NCBI RefSeq assembly: GCF_030053595.1
Contig: NZ_JASGBQ010000002.1
Span: forward strand, 124,001-188,000
From: Fusibacillus kribbianus
GTDB taxonomy: Bacteria > Bacillota > Clostridia > Lachnospirales > Lachnospiraceae
Direction: 5' to 3'
Length of the DNA: 64,000 nt
Under the pieces are notes generated by a model. It was not told the DNA's origin, ran no database searches, and worked only from the letters and a program-made list of their open reading frames with translations. Shown here piece by piece: positions 1 to 7,173 of the stretch (its first letter is position 1; every line of letters begins with the position of its first letter). A program made the position numbers and the translations under genes.

Positions 1-881
1 GCAAATACGACCGGAAACAATATATCAAAATATTTTTTGTGCAGCCCCGTTTCTATCTCATCAATCAATAATAATGAATCTGTGGCATCAAACAGCTTAT
101 TAAGAATATATAATATTTTTTTGATGCCGTCACCATAAACAGAAAAAGGCAAAATTACATTGTTCTTTGTGATGATGCTCTCCAGATATGTTCCATCATC
201 TGCTTTCGTATAACAAATATCCTCAATAGAATCATCAAATTGTCTCAGGATATCGATTACAAGCTTCTTGTATTCTTGATTCTCTACAATATTCCGTAAC
301 AAATCGTAGCGCAAGTGTCCGAAAGATGGTATATAATGAACTTCCCTTTTTACGATAGTTCCCGGAATTCCATTATCCAAAGAAGTACATCGTATCTCTT
401 TTTCTACTGTCTTCTTTTCTGTTTGAGTGATAATACTCCCAGTAAATATTTTAGCTGTTTCAGGAATAATAGCTGGCGATCTTTTATACTGTGTTTTTTG
501 GCGTGCTGACAGTGTTGACAACTGAAGGGCATCCTCACCAGAAACCGTTCTTTCACACCCACTCAGTTCAAACTCAAGCGGCCCATTACTGCTGTTCGCA
601 TAAATATCAATTTCCAGTTGCTCTTTGTTCTGTTCAATATTAAACATTTTGATAAATGAAGTATAAAAACTGCTGTTTGGGTTGATTACTGTTCTTTGAT
701 TAATCACATTCTTAATGGAGCTCAGCTGTGATTTAACAAACAACAACTGTATTGCTTCTAAAAATGTTGTTTTACCGCTATTGTTATCTCCTGCTATGAG
801 ATTAATGTTAGAAAAGCCTGAAACAGTTAATTTCTGAATACCCCTGAATTGATTTATTTCAATCGATTTGATAAACGCCAT
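1..881 (-). CDS. AAA-family ATPase (OLD/RecF-like), C-terminus cut by window edge
   Basis: The frame is open from the ATG at 881 to the window edge, giving about 293 residues of a longer protein. A P-loop, GDNNSGKTT, lies at about residues 31-39 just after an N-terminal strand of the type IEINQFRGIQ, as in RecF/SMC-like and OLD-family ATPases. A Walker B-like LLLIDEIETGLH sits near the truncated end, followed by a His of the H-loop type. Proteins of this kind hydrolyse ATP and often act with a nuclease or toxin domain at the missing C-terminus. The start codon overlaps the stop of the upstream XRE gene (TAATG), so the two are translationally coupled. The DNA is clearly more AT-rich than the rest of the window, which suggests an acquired island. 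Family level is secure. A phage-defence role is only inferred from this class of gene pair. Confidence 0.8.
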   Translation of the reverse strand, partial: MAFIKSIEINQFRGIQKLTVSGFSNINLIAGDNNSGKTTFLEAIQLLFVKSQLSSIKNVINQRTVINPNSSFYTSFIKMFNIEQNKEQLEIDIYANSSNGPLEFELSGCERTVSGEDALQLSTLSARQKTQYKRSPAIIPETAKIFTGSIITQTEKKTVEKEIRCTSLDNGIPGTIVKREVHYIPSFGHLRYDLLRNIVENQEYKKLVIDILRQFDDSIEDICYTKADDGTYLESIITKNNVILPFSVYGDGIKKILYILNKLFDATDSLLLIDEIETGLHKKYFDILFPVVF

Positions 882-1210
882 TACTGATCATCTCCTTCAA
901 TACTCTCAAAACTTATTACCAGTCTTGTGTTTGTAGCCATTGCAATCTTCTGTAAGGTTTCTATTTTAGGAACAACCTTACCGTTTTGTATTTTACTGAT
1001 ATTAGATTGGGACATATTAGTAATCCGACATAAATCTTCCTGTGTAAAATTATTCTCATCCAACACTCTTTGTATTTCCTCTGATACTCCATTTAACACT
1101 TCGCGTAGAGTATTTTTTGAAGTATCAAAAGTTTTTCCTTTTGATTCAGATGCAGGTTTTTTTAAGTTATCTATTTGTTCAAATATAGAACTCATATCTT
1201 CGGTATTCAT
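881..1210 (-). CDS. XRE-family HTH regulator coupled to the ATPase
   Basis: A 109-residue protein. The C-terminal half, from about residue 50, is a Cro/CI-type helix-turn-helix: FTQEDLCRITNMSQSNISK is the recognition region, followed by IQNGKVVPKIETLQKIA. The N-terminal 45 residues are polar and Lys-rich with no recognised domain. The ribosome binding site AAAGGAGG precedes the ATG. Its stop overlaps the start of the ATPase gene, so the pair forms one operon, and a bidirectional terminator at about 1400-1430 isolates it from the symporter gene upstream. The length and C-terminal HTH resemble HigA-like antitoxins. The direct-repeat array upstream, whose nearest copy covers a TATACT -10-like hexamer, suggests that the protein autoregulates the operon. 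Confidence 0.8.
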   Translation of the reverse strand: MNTEDMSSIFEQIDNLKKPASESKGKTFDTSKNTLREVLNGVSEEIQRVLDENNFTQEDLCRITNMSQSNISKIQNGKVVPKIETLQKIAMATNTRLVISFESIEGDDQ

Positions 1211-1226
1211 AATAACAACCTCCTTT

Positions 1227-1367
1227 TATTTTAAGTATAACATATTTATTTCAAAATATACATCGAATTGTTATGTGTGACATATTTTTATTAATAATCT
1301 CCTGTATTGTTATTAATAACATATTTTTTCATTTTTTACAGCTAAATTGTTACGTATGACATATTTT
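1227..1367. repeat. Four direct repeats at 39-40 bp spacing, probable operator array
   Basis: Three 22-bp copies share ATTGTTA, six variable bases, then ACATATTTT at 1267-1288, 1306-1327 and 1346-1367. A degenerate fourth lies at 1227-1248. Start-to-start distances are 40, 39 and 40 bp, about four helical turns. Each core is partly palindromic: TATGT-GTG-ACATA in the copy at 1267, and GTTATTAATAAC in the copy at 1306. The array fills the space upstream of the XRE/ATPase operon, and the last copy contains a TATACT hexamer (plus AGTATA 1235-1240) before the XRE gene. The most likely role is cooperative binding by the XRE protein. That is inference; the repeats themselves are plainly visible. 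Confidence 0.7.
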
Positions 1368-1398
1368 AAATTTATCTCTTATCTTTACCCTAAGTCAA

Positions 1399-1435
1399 AA
1401 ATCGCTGAAGTCACAATGACCTCAGCGATTTTTTA
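1399..1435. terminator. Bidirectional intrinsic terminator after the symporter gene
   Basis: AATCGCTGAAGTC (1400-1412) pairs with GACCTCAGCGATT (1418-1430) across a 5-base loop with one mismatch. It is flanked by A-rich and T-rich runs on both sides. On the minus strand it ends the symporter transcript 30 bp after its stop codon and shields the XRE/ATPase operon. Confidence 0.85.
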
Positions 1436-1465
1436 AGGAATTTTTTCAAACGTCCGAAGCTATGC

Positions 1466-2956
1466 TCAATCACTCTCGTCCAGCCCTCTGGCCTGTTCTG
1501 CCTGAATCTCCGGGAAGGCGGAAAGCATCGGATCAATATCCTGATGTTTGATTCTTCTGTCCACATAATTCTTCGTAATCTTCATTACGATGGGCGACAG
1601 AACAAGAACACCGATCAGGTTGGGGATCGCCATAAGGCCGTTGAAGGTATCAGAAAGATCCCAGGCCAGCTCCAGGTTCATGGTGGCGCCGCAGAGAATA
1701 AATACAATAAAAATCACCCGATAAACGATGGTCCATTTTTCAGAGAACAGATACTCGAAGGCCTTTGTTCCGTAATGGCTCCATCCGAGCACTGTGGAAA
1801 AGGCAAACAGGAGGATGGCGATGGCGATGAATGCCGGACCTGCCTGACCAAAGACTGTGCCAAAGGCTTCTCCCACCAGCGCAGAGCCTTCCGAGCTGCT
1901 TAAAACGGCGCCCGTGTTTAGATCCACCAGGCCGGAGGTCAGAACAGCCAGAGCCGTCAGCGTACAAACCACAATGGTATCAGCGAACACTTCGAAGATT
2001 CCCCACATTCCCTGACGGACAGGCTCCTTCACATTGGAGCTGGAGTGAACCATAACCGAAGAACCAAGACCTGCCTCATTGGAGAATACGCCTCTCTTCA
2101 TACCCCAGGTGAGCGCCAGCTTCAAGCCGGAGCCTACAATGCCGCCGCCCACGGCCTTCATCTGGAACGCACCCTTGAAGATTGCAGTGAAAGCCGCACC
2201 CACCTGCTTTCCGTTGATGATGCAGATACCAAGAGCTCCGAGAATATAAATGATGGCCATAAAAGGAACCAGCTTCTCCGAAACAGAAGCGATTCTCTTG
2301 ATACCGCCGATGATCACCAGTCCGGCCAGAACCATCAGCACGATTCCGGTGGCAAGCTTGGGAATCCCGAAAGCTCCCTGCATATTTCCGGCAATAGAGT
2401 TGATCTGGCTCATATTTCCGATTCCAAAGGAAGCGAGCAGACAGAATACCGAGAACAGCACCGCCAGGACAGAGCCCACATATTTCATATGCTTTTTGGC
2501 GCCCAGACCATCCCGCAGATAATACATAGCGCCGCCGCTCCATTCGCCCTTGCTGTTCTTTCTGCGGAAGTAAATACCAAGGACATTCTCAGAATAATTG
2601 GTCATCATTCCAAAGAAGGCTACGATCCACATCCAGAAAATCGCTCCGGGGCCGCCGAAGATCAGAGCAGATGCCACGCCGACGATGTTGCCGGTACCGA
2701 TGGTAGCCGCCAGTGCCGTACACAGGGACTGGAACTGTGAAATCGACTTATCCTCCGCTCCCGTGTGCTTTGTAATGTGCTTATCCGTAAAAATACTGCC
2801 AAAGGTATGCTTCATCCAATATCCGATATGGGAGACCTGAAATACCTTTGTGAGCACCGTCATCAGAATGCCCGTGCCCACCAGAAGCACCAGCATGGGG
2901 ATTCCCCAGACAAAATTATTGACGATGCCGTTAATCTGTGCAATCATCTTTTCCAT
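1466..2956 (-). CDS. alsT: Sodium:alanine/glycine symporter, AGCS (AlsT) family
   Basis: A 496-residue polytopic membrane protein that imports small amino acids, typically alanine or glycine, with Na+. The AGCS hallmarks are visible: ALAATIGTGNIVGVASAL, the GGPGAIFWMW segment, GEWSGGAMYYLRDGLG, and GVFSNEAGLGSS. Length and about ten to eleven hydrophobic segments match the family. The ATG follows a GGAGAG-type ribosome binding site. The gene is monocistronic: it has its own promoter at 3142-3170, a leader containing an intrinsic terminator, and a terminator downstream. Family assignment is firm, but the substrate (alanine, glycine or glutamine) cannot be read from sequence. Confidence 0.93.
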   Translation of the reverse strand: MEKMIAQINGIVNNFVWGIPMLVLLVGTGILMTVLTKVFQVSHIGYWMKHTFGSIFTDKHITKHTGAEDKSISQFQSLCTALAATIGTGNIVGVASALIFGGPGAIFWMWIVAFFGMMTNYSENVLGIYFRRKNSKGEWSGGAMYYLRDGLGAKKHMKYVGSVLAVLFSVFCLLASFGIGNMSQINSIAGNMQGAFGIPKLATGIVLMVLAGLVIIGGIKRIASVSEKLVPFMAIIYILGALGICIINGKQVGAAFTAIFKGAFQMKAVGGGIVGSGLKLALTWGMKRGVFSNEAGLGSSVMVHSSSNVKEPVRQGMWGIFEVFADTIVVCTLTALAVLTSGLVDLNTGAVLSSSEGSALVGEAFGTVFGQAGPAFIAIAILLFAFSTVLGWSHYGTKAFEYLFSEKWTIVYRVIFIVFILCGATMNLELAWDLSDTFNGLMAIPNLIGVLVLSPIVMKITKNYVDRRIKHQDIDPMLSAFPEIQAEQARGLDESD

Positions 2957-3023
2957 ACACTCTCTCCTCTTTTTGTTTTATCTGAATCTTCTCCTCGGAA
3001 AACAAGCAGGGAATACGGCAATG

Positions 3024-3055
3024 AAAAAAGCAGGGGAGATCTTTGCCTCACCTGC
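3024..3055 (-). terminator. Intrinsic terminator within the symporter leader
   Basis: On the minus strand GCAGGTGAG (3055-3047) pairs with CTCCCCTGC (3038-3030) with one mismatch, followed by TTTTTT (3029-3024). It lies between the promoter at 3142-3170 and the symporter start at 2956. It should therefore either attenuate the symporter gene or end read-through from the upstream GH18 gene. Confidence 0.75.
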
Positions 3056-3140
3056 TCAACCTTCTTTTCCGCTCACACAGGCAGCATACGGCATTTCTCC
3101 GGCCCGCCCCATTGCAAGCATCCAAACTCATTTACTTCAC
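3030..3140 (-). promoter_or_regulatory. Structured 5' leader with possible antiterminator, ligand unknown
   Basis: About 100 nt separate the predicted transcription start from the terminator. GGAGA at 3100-3096 can pair with TCTCC at 3039-3035. That segment is the 3' half of the terminator stem, so the two foldings are mutually exclusive, as in a riboswitch or protein-controlled attenuator. An inner TGCC/GGCA pair could extend the alternative stem. AGCS symporters are often controlled by glycine riboswitches, but the conserved GCCGAAGG and CTCTCAGG elements are absent here. Confidence 0.45.
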
Positions 3141-3141
3141 A

Positions 3142-3170
3142 AAATTAACACATATTTCCCTGTCTGTCAA
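3142..3170 (-). promoter_or_regulatory. SigA promoter of the symporter gene
   Basis: Minus-strand -35 TTGACA (3170-3165), a 17-bp spacer and -10 TAATTT (3147-3142). It lies 61 bp past the stop codon of the GH18 gene and gives the symporter a leader of about 180 nt. Confidence 0.7.
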
Positions 3171-3230
3171 GATTTTCAGCTTTATTCCTCTGCAAATTTA
3201 CCGTAATAAATCCATGTGCCATCTGAGCCG

Positions 3231-4358
3231 TCACCTTCCCCTCATGTCGGAAAGCAGCAGCCAGCCTGCCAGAAACGGTCTCTGAAAATTCCAGAAACCG
3301 ACACCCCGAAAGCCATAGCTGTTAGCCAGCGAAAACTTCGCCTCGTAGCTTCTCACATCCTCGAACCATACTTCGTGATCCCTGCCGTTTTCCATGTAGA
3401 AGAAATACGGGCTCTTCGCCGTCTCATCAAACCGGATCTCCGCATAGTATTCAGCTGCCAGCAAAACAGCCTCCACATTTCCGATGGTCCTCGCTTCCGT
3501 CACTCCCTGCTCGAAGGGAAGGGGCCAGTCATACCCGTAATTGGGAACCCCCATCAGGATCTTTTCCGCCGGGATCTCCTGTACGGCATAGTCCAGCACC
3601 TGCCGGACTTTATTGATGGGAGCCACTGCCATGGGCGGCCCGTAGGTATAGCCCCATTCATAGGTCATGAGAAGCACCTGGTCTGAGTTTTCTCCCAGGA
3701 GGCGGTAATCGATTCCCTCATACAAAAGGCCCCGCTGGTCTGCTGACACCTTTGGCGCCAGAGCCACCGAGACCTTATAACCGTTCCGGTTCATGACTTC
3801 TCTCAAATTTCCGACAAATTCTGCGTAATATACCCGGTCTTCCGGAAGGATAAATTCAAAATCCACGTCGACACCCATATAGCCCCGTTCCTCTACCGTC
3901 TGAAGAAGGTTGGCAATGAGTGTGTCCTGAACCTGCTTATTTTCCACCACCTGCCTGACCAGATAATTATTGAAGGCTCCCGAAGCGTCGAAGGGTGTTA
4001 AAACCAACACAGGCTCTGCCCCTGCCCTCCAGGCCTGTCTGATCACAGGCAGGTCATCCACGGCCGGCGGGATCAGCTCCCCGTCGATGGTAAAGCCGTA
4101 GGAAAACACCATCAGCTCATCCATATGGGGAAGTGCCTCCGAAAGAACTCCCGGATTCACAAAAGTATACGTATAACCGGAGGAAAACAGATCTCCCACC
4201 GAAACGGTCTTCTCTCCTGTCAAAATCAACAGAGCCTGCCCCACCACAAGATGAGACAGGCCATAAAGCTGATTATCCCGGATAAGCTGCGCTTCCGTCA
4301 CACCGAAGCGCTGTGAAATCGAATACAGGGAATCCCCCTGCTCCACCACATAGATCAT
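3231..4358 (-). CDS. LysM-GH18 spore cortex/coat hydrolase (YaaH/SleL-like)
   Basis: A 375-residue protein. A single LysM repeat occupies about residues 2-46 (VVEQGDSLYSISQRFGV, then LVVGQALLI) and binds peptidoglycan. The rest is a GH18 barrel with the catalytic DVDFE at 164-168; Glu168 is the predicted acid/base. Relatives in spore formers (YaaH, SleL, YdhD) are N-acetylglucosaminidases of cortex fragments during germination. B. subtilis YaaH has two LysM repeats, and this one has one. There is no signal peptide, as expected for a mother-cell protein deposited on the spore. The gene starts 52 bp after glnS. It probably uses a sporulation sigma factor, but no clear promoter was identified in the short gap. 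Confidence 0.85.
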   Translation of the reverse strand: MIYVVEQGDSLYSISQRFGVTEAQLIRDNQLYGLSHLVVGQALLILTGEKTVSVGDLFSSGYTYTFVNPGVLSEALPHMDELMVFSYGFTIDGELIPPAVDDLPVIRQAWRAGAEPVLVLTPFDASGAFNNYLVRQVVENKQVQDTLIANLLQTVEERGYMGVDVDFEFILPEDRVYYAEFVGNLREVMNRNGYKVSVALAPKVSADQRGLLYEGIDYRLLGENSDQVLLMTYEWGYTYGPPMAVAPINKVRQVLDYAVQEIPAEKILMGVPNYGYDWPLPFEQGVTEARTIGNVEAVLLAAEYYAEIRFDETAKSPYFFYMENGRDHEVWFEDVRSYEAKFSLANSYGFRGVGFWNFQRPFLAGWLLLSDMRGR

Positions 4359-4410
4359 GACTCACCACATTCAGAATTCTCATGATTACTATATGCAGGA
4401 GAAGGCCCAT

Positions 4411-6075
4411 TTAAGCCTTTTCGATCTTAAAGGAGCTCTTCAGTGATACGATCCGGTTGAATACCGGATGCTCCGGAGTGGAATCCTTGCTGTCCACACA
4501 GAAATATCCGTTTCTCACAAACTGGAAGCTGTCCGGCACTTTGGCATCTGCCAGTCCCGGCTCCAGATAGCATTCCTTCAGGACCGTCAGGGAATTGGGA
4601 TTCAGATTCAGACTTCCGTCCTCCTCATTGTATACTCCCTTTTCCTCATCGATGATGTTCTCATAAAGGCGGACCTCCGCCTTCACTGCATGGCGGGCGG
4701 ATACCCAGTGGATGGTTCCTTTCACCTTCCTTCCGGTGAAGCCGCTTCCGCTTCTTGTCTCCGGATCATACGTGCAGTGTACCTCGGTGACATTTCCGTT
4801 CTCATCCTTCACCACATCGGTGCAGGTCACAAAATATCCGTTCATGAGGCGGACCTCATTGCCGGGGAAGAGACGGAAATACTTTTTCACAGGCACCTCC
4901 ATGAAATCCTCCTGCTCGATGTAAAGCTCCCTGCAGAAGGGAACGGTGCGGACGCCCAGTTCCGGATTTTCCTGATTATTCTGGACCTCCATATATTCCA
5001 CCTGATCCTCAGGATAATTGTCAATGACAAGCTTCAGAGGATGAAGAACTGCCATCATTCTGGGCCGCTTCATCTTCAGGTCCTCACGGATACAGTATTC
5101 CAGCATGGGCATCTCACAGATGCTGTTGCTCTTGGAAACGCCTGCCATCTCCACAAACATGCGGATGGACTCCGGCGTATAGCCGCGCCGTCTCAAACCG
5201 CTGATGGACACCAGACGGGGATCATCCCAACCGTCCACAATACCGTCCTCCACCAGCTTCTTGATATACCGCTTGCCGGTCACCACATTTTTCAGATACA
5301 GCTTGGCAAACTCGATCTGCTTGGGCGGATGATCAAACTCACACTCCCGCACTACCCAGTCATACAGAGGCCGGTGATCTTCAAATTCCAGTGTACAGAT
5401 GGAGTGGGTCACATGCTCAACCGCATCCTCAATGGGGTGGGCGAAATCATACATGGGATAAATGCACCAGGCATCTCCCGTATTGTGATGGGTCAGATGT
5501 GCCACGCGGTAAATGACAGGATCCCGCATATTAATGTTGGGAGAAGCCATATCGATCTTGGCGCGAAGAACCTTCTCGCCGTCCTTGTAAACACCCTTCT
5601 TCATATTTTCAAAAAGCTCCAGATTCTCCTCGACGCTCCTGTCCCGGTAAGGGCTGTTCTTCCCAGGCTCGGTCAGGGTTCCGCGATACTCCCGAATCTG
5701 TTCTGCCGTCAGATCACAGACAAAGGCCTTCCCCTTCTTGATCAGCTTGACTGCGCATTCATACATCGTCTCAAAATAATCCGATGCGAAAAACAGACGG
5801 TCCTCCCAGTCTGCCCCGAGCCAGGCTACATCAGCCTTTATGGATTCCACGAACTCACTCTTTTCCTTGGTCGGGTTCGTGTCGTCAAAACGCATGTTAA
5901 ATTTACCCTGATACTTCTTTGCCAGTCCATAATTCAGAAGAATCGACTTGGCATGTCCAATGTGAAGATAGCCATTGGGCTCCGGTGGAAACCTGGTCTG
6001 CACATGGTCATAGACCCCTTCGGCCAAATCCTTATCAATGATCTGCTCGATAAAGTTTTTAGTTTCGTTTTCCAT
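4411..6075 (-). CDS. glnS: Glutaminyl-tRNA synthetase
   Basis: A class I aminoacyl-tRNA synthetase charging tRNA-Gln. HIGH appears as LHIGHAKS at residues 37-44, followed by RFDDTNP. The adenylate/acceptor-stem region [15 protein letters not shown] is typical of GlnRS. The KMSKS loop, VMSKR in E. coli GlnRS, reads VTGKR here. Two C-terminal anticodon-binding beta-barrels complete about 554 residues. The start is placed at the ATG at 6075, preceded by AGGAGG at a good distance; an upstream TTG at 6102 has no such site. Most Firmicutes make Gln-tRNA through GatCAB, so a discrete GlnRS is less usual and probably an old acquisition. It lacks the extra C-terminal YqeY domain found in some bacteria. 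Confidence 0.95.
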   Translation of the reverse strand: MENETKNFIEQIIDKDLAEGVYDHVQTRFPPEPNGYLHIGHAKSILLNYGLAKKYQGKFNMRFDDTNPTKEKSEFVESIKADVAWLGADWEDRLFFASDYFETMYECAVKLIKKGKAFVCDLTAEQIREYRGTLTEPGKNSPYRDRSVEENLELFENMKKGVYKDGEKVLRAKIDMASPNINMRDPVIYRVAHLTHHNTGDAWCIYPMYDFAHPIEDAVEHVTHSICTLEFEDHRPLYDWVVRECEFDHPPKQIEFAKLYLKNVVTGKRYIKKLVEDGIVDGWDDPRLVSISGLRRRGYTPESIRMFVEMAGVSKSNSICEMPMLEYCIREDLKMKRPRMMAVLHPLKLVIDNYPEDQVEYMEVQNNQENPELGVRTVPFCRELYIEQEDFMEVPVKKYFRLFPGNEVRLMNGYFVTCTDVVKDENGNVTEVHCTYDPETRSGSGFTGRKVKGTIHWVSARHAVKAEVRLYENIIDEEKGVYNEEDGSLNLNPNSLTVLKECYLEPGLADAKVPDSFQFVRNGYFCVDSKDSTPEHPVFNRIVSLKSSFKIEKA

Positions 6076-6183
6076 AAAAGCCTCCTGCTGTCTGTTTTTC
6101 AATAGGACACCATTTTTTACAGTGTCTCCGATATTTTTATATCATACCACAGAATTCCAATTTGTAAAATACTTTATGGCTTC

Positions 6184-6729
6184 CTATTCACCCAAATAGA
6201 AAACTGCCGCCGCCGCGTCTGCCGTTTTGCCGTCGGATGCCCTCACAGCCTCCGCCGTCAGATTTGCCACCTTCCTTCCGATACGGAGAACGCGGGCTGT
6301 CACAAGCAGCCGGTCTCCCAACGGTACCGGTCTTAAATAATCCACATTCAGAGAAATCGTGGAGGCTCCCAGCTTCCCGGAAAGATAACGCACCAGCATC
6401 CCGCAGGTGGTATCCATGGCGGTGGCAATGAGTCCGCCGTGCATGACACCGTTGGGATTCAGTTCCCATTCCTCCACCTCAAAGGCAAGAGTCAGGATCC
6501 CCTTTTCCTCATCACAGGATACAAACTCCTTTCTCATCATATCATGAATGCGGGGCCCCCTGTCTTTCGAGGTCTGCACACCGGCTTTTTCGGCCTTTGT
6601 CCCGTCGGGGGTCATATTCCAGTCTCCCGCAATCACACGGCGGATGACCTGTTCCATGATCTTCTGAGACTTGTCATCCGTTCCCTCTGACAGCCTTTTT
6701 TTCTCTTCCAGCATTTTTTTGTAATCCAT
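6184..6729 (-). CDS. PaaI-family hotdog thioesterase
   Basis: A 181-residue protein whose C-terminal 110 residues form a hotdog-fold acyl-CoA thioesterase domain. NPNGVMHGGLIATAMDTTCGM carries the HGG motif and the downstream acidic residue typical of the PaaI/YbgC-like 4HBT group. STISLNVDYLRPVPLGDRLLVTARV is the usual second half. The N-terminal 60 residues are charged and helical and are not part of the domain. It lies 7 bp after gtrA, suggesting co-transcription with topB-gtrA. The substrate acyl-CoA is not predictable. Confidence 0.85.
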   Translation of the reverse strand: MDYKKMLEEKKRLSEGTDDKSQKIMEQVIRRVIAGDWNMTPDGTKAEKAGVQTSKDRGPRIHDMMRKEFVSCDEEKGILTLAFEVEEWELNPNGVMHGGLIATAMDTTCGMLVRYLSGKLGASTISLNVDYLRPVPLGDRLLVTARVLRIGRKVANLTAEAVRASDGKTADAAAAVFYLGE

Positions 6730-6735
6730 TGTCCG

Positions 6736-7173
6736 TCACCTCTGGCTGTTTTTCCGAAACACAAACAGCTTGCTCAACACATAATTTCCCACCATGACCA
6801 CCACCTGGCTTACCAGCTTGGCGATCTTATCGCTTCCGTGAAGAAGGGTCACAAGAAGATACATGACAGCCATGTCCATGAGAAGGGTCGCCACACGGGA
6901 GCCCACAAATTTTGCCACCTCCGAAAGCCGGTTTTTGCTGTGGCTTTTAAAGACAAATTTCCGGTTTGTCACATAGGCGAAGGCCACTGCACCGATCCAG
7001 GAGATCACGTTGGCGATCTGCAGCTGAATGGCATTTTCCGGATTTAAAAAGGTAAGAACTGATCCGTAATAGATGGCCAGACTCACCACCGTTGTCAAAA
7101 CTCCCACTATGAGATAATTGATGATCTCCTCATATTTTCTGTATAAACCCACACATTTTTTCCACATGGTCAT
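6736..7173 (-). CDS. GtrA-like small membrane protein
   Basis: A 145-residue protein with four predicted membrane helices and the GtrA family pattern: YLIVGVLTTVVSLAIYY at the N-terminus, NVISWIGAVAFAYVTNRKFVF in the middle, and QVVVMVGNYVLSKLFVF at the end. GtrA proteins are thought to help move polyprenyl-linked sugars across the membrane for cell-surface glycosylation. The ATG overlaps the stop of topB by 4 nt (ATGA), so the two are translationally coupled, although no functional link is obvious. Confidence 0.85.
   Translation of the reverse strand: MTMWKKCVGLYRKYEEIINYLIVGVLTTVVSLAIYYGSVLTFLNPENAIQLQIANVISWIGAVAFAYVTNRKFVFKSHSKNRLSEVAKFVGSRVATLLMDMAVMYLLVTLLHGSDKIAKLVSQVVVMVGNYVLSKLFVFRKNSQR

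Noticed and set aside
1227-1367. CRISPR array or type III toxin-antitoxin RNA repeats
   Set aside because: The copies are only four, short, AT-rich and partly palindromic, and the 17-18 bp intervals are too short for spacers. The downstream gene is not a ToxN-like nuclease and no cas gene is present.
3024-3170. Glycine riboswitch upstream of the AGCS symporter
   Set aside because: The conserved GCCGAAGG and CTCTCAGG-type elements are missing on either strand.
4468-6105. Long plus-strand open frame opposite glnS (545 codons)
   Set aside because: Antisense to a clear GlnRS, with no family features and no ribosome binding site; a by-product of codon bias.
6076-6180. T-box leader before glnS
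   Set aside because: Only about 100 bp, without a T-box sequence or terminator.
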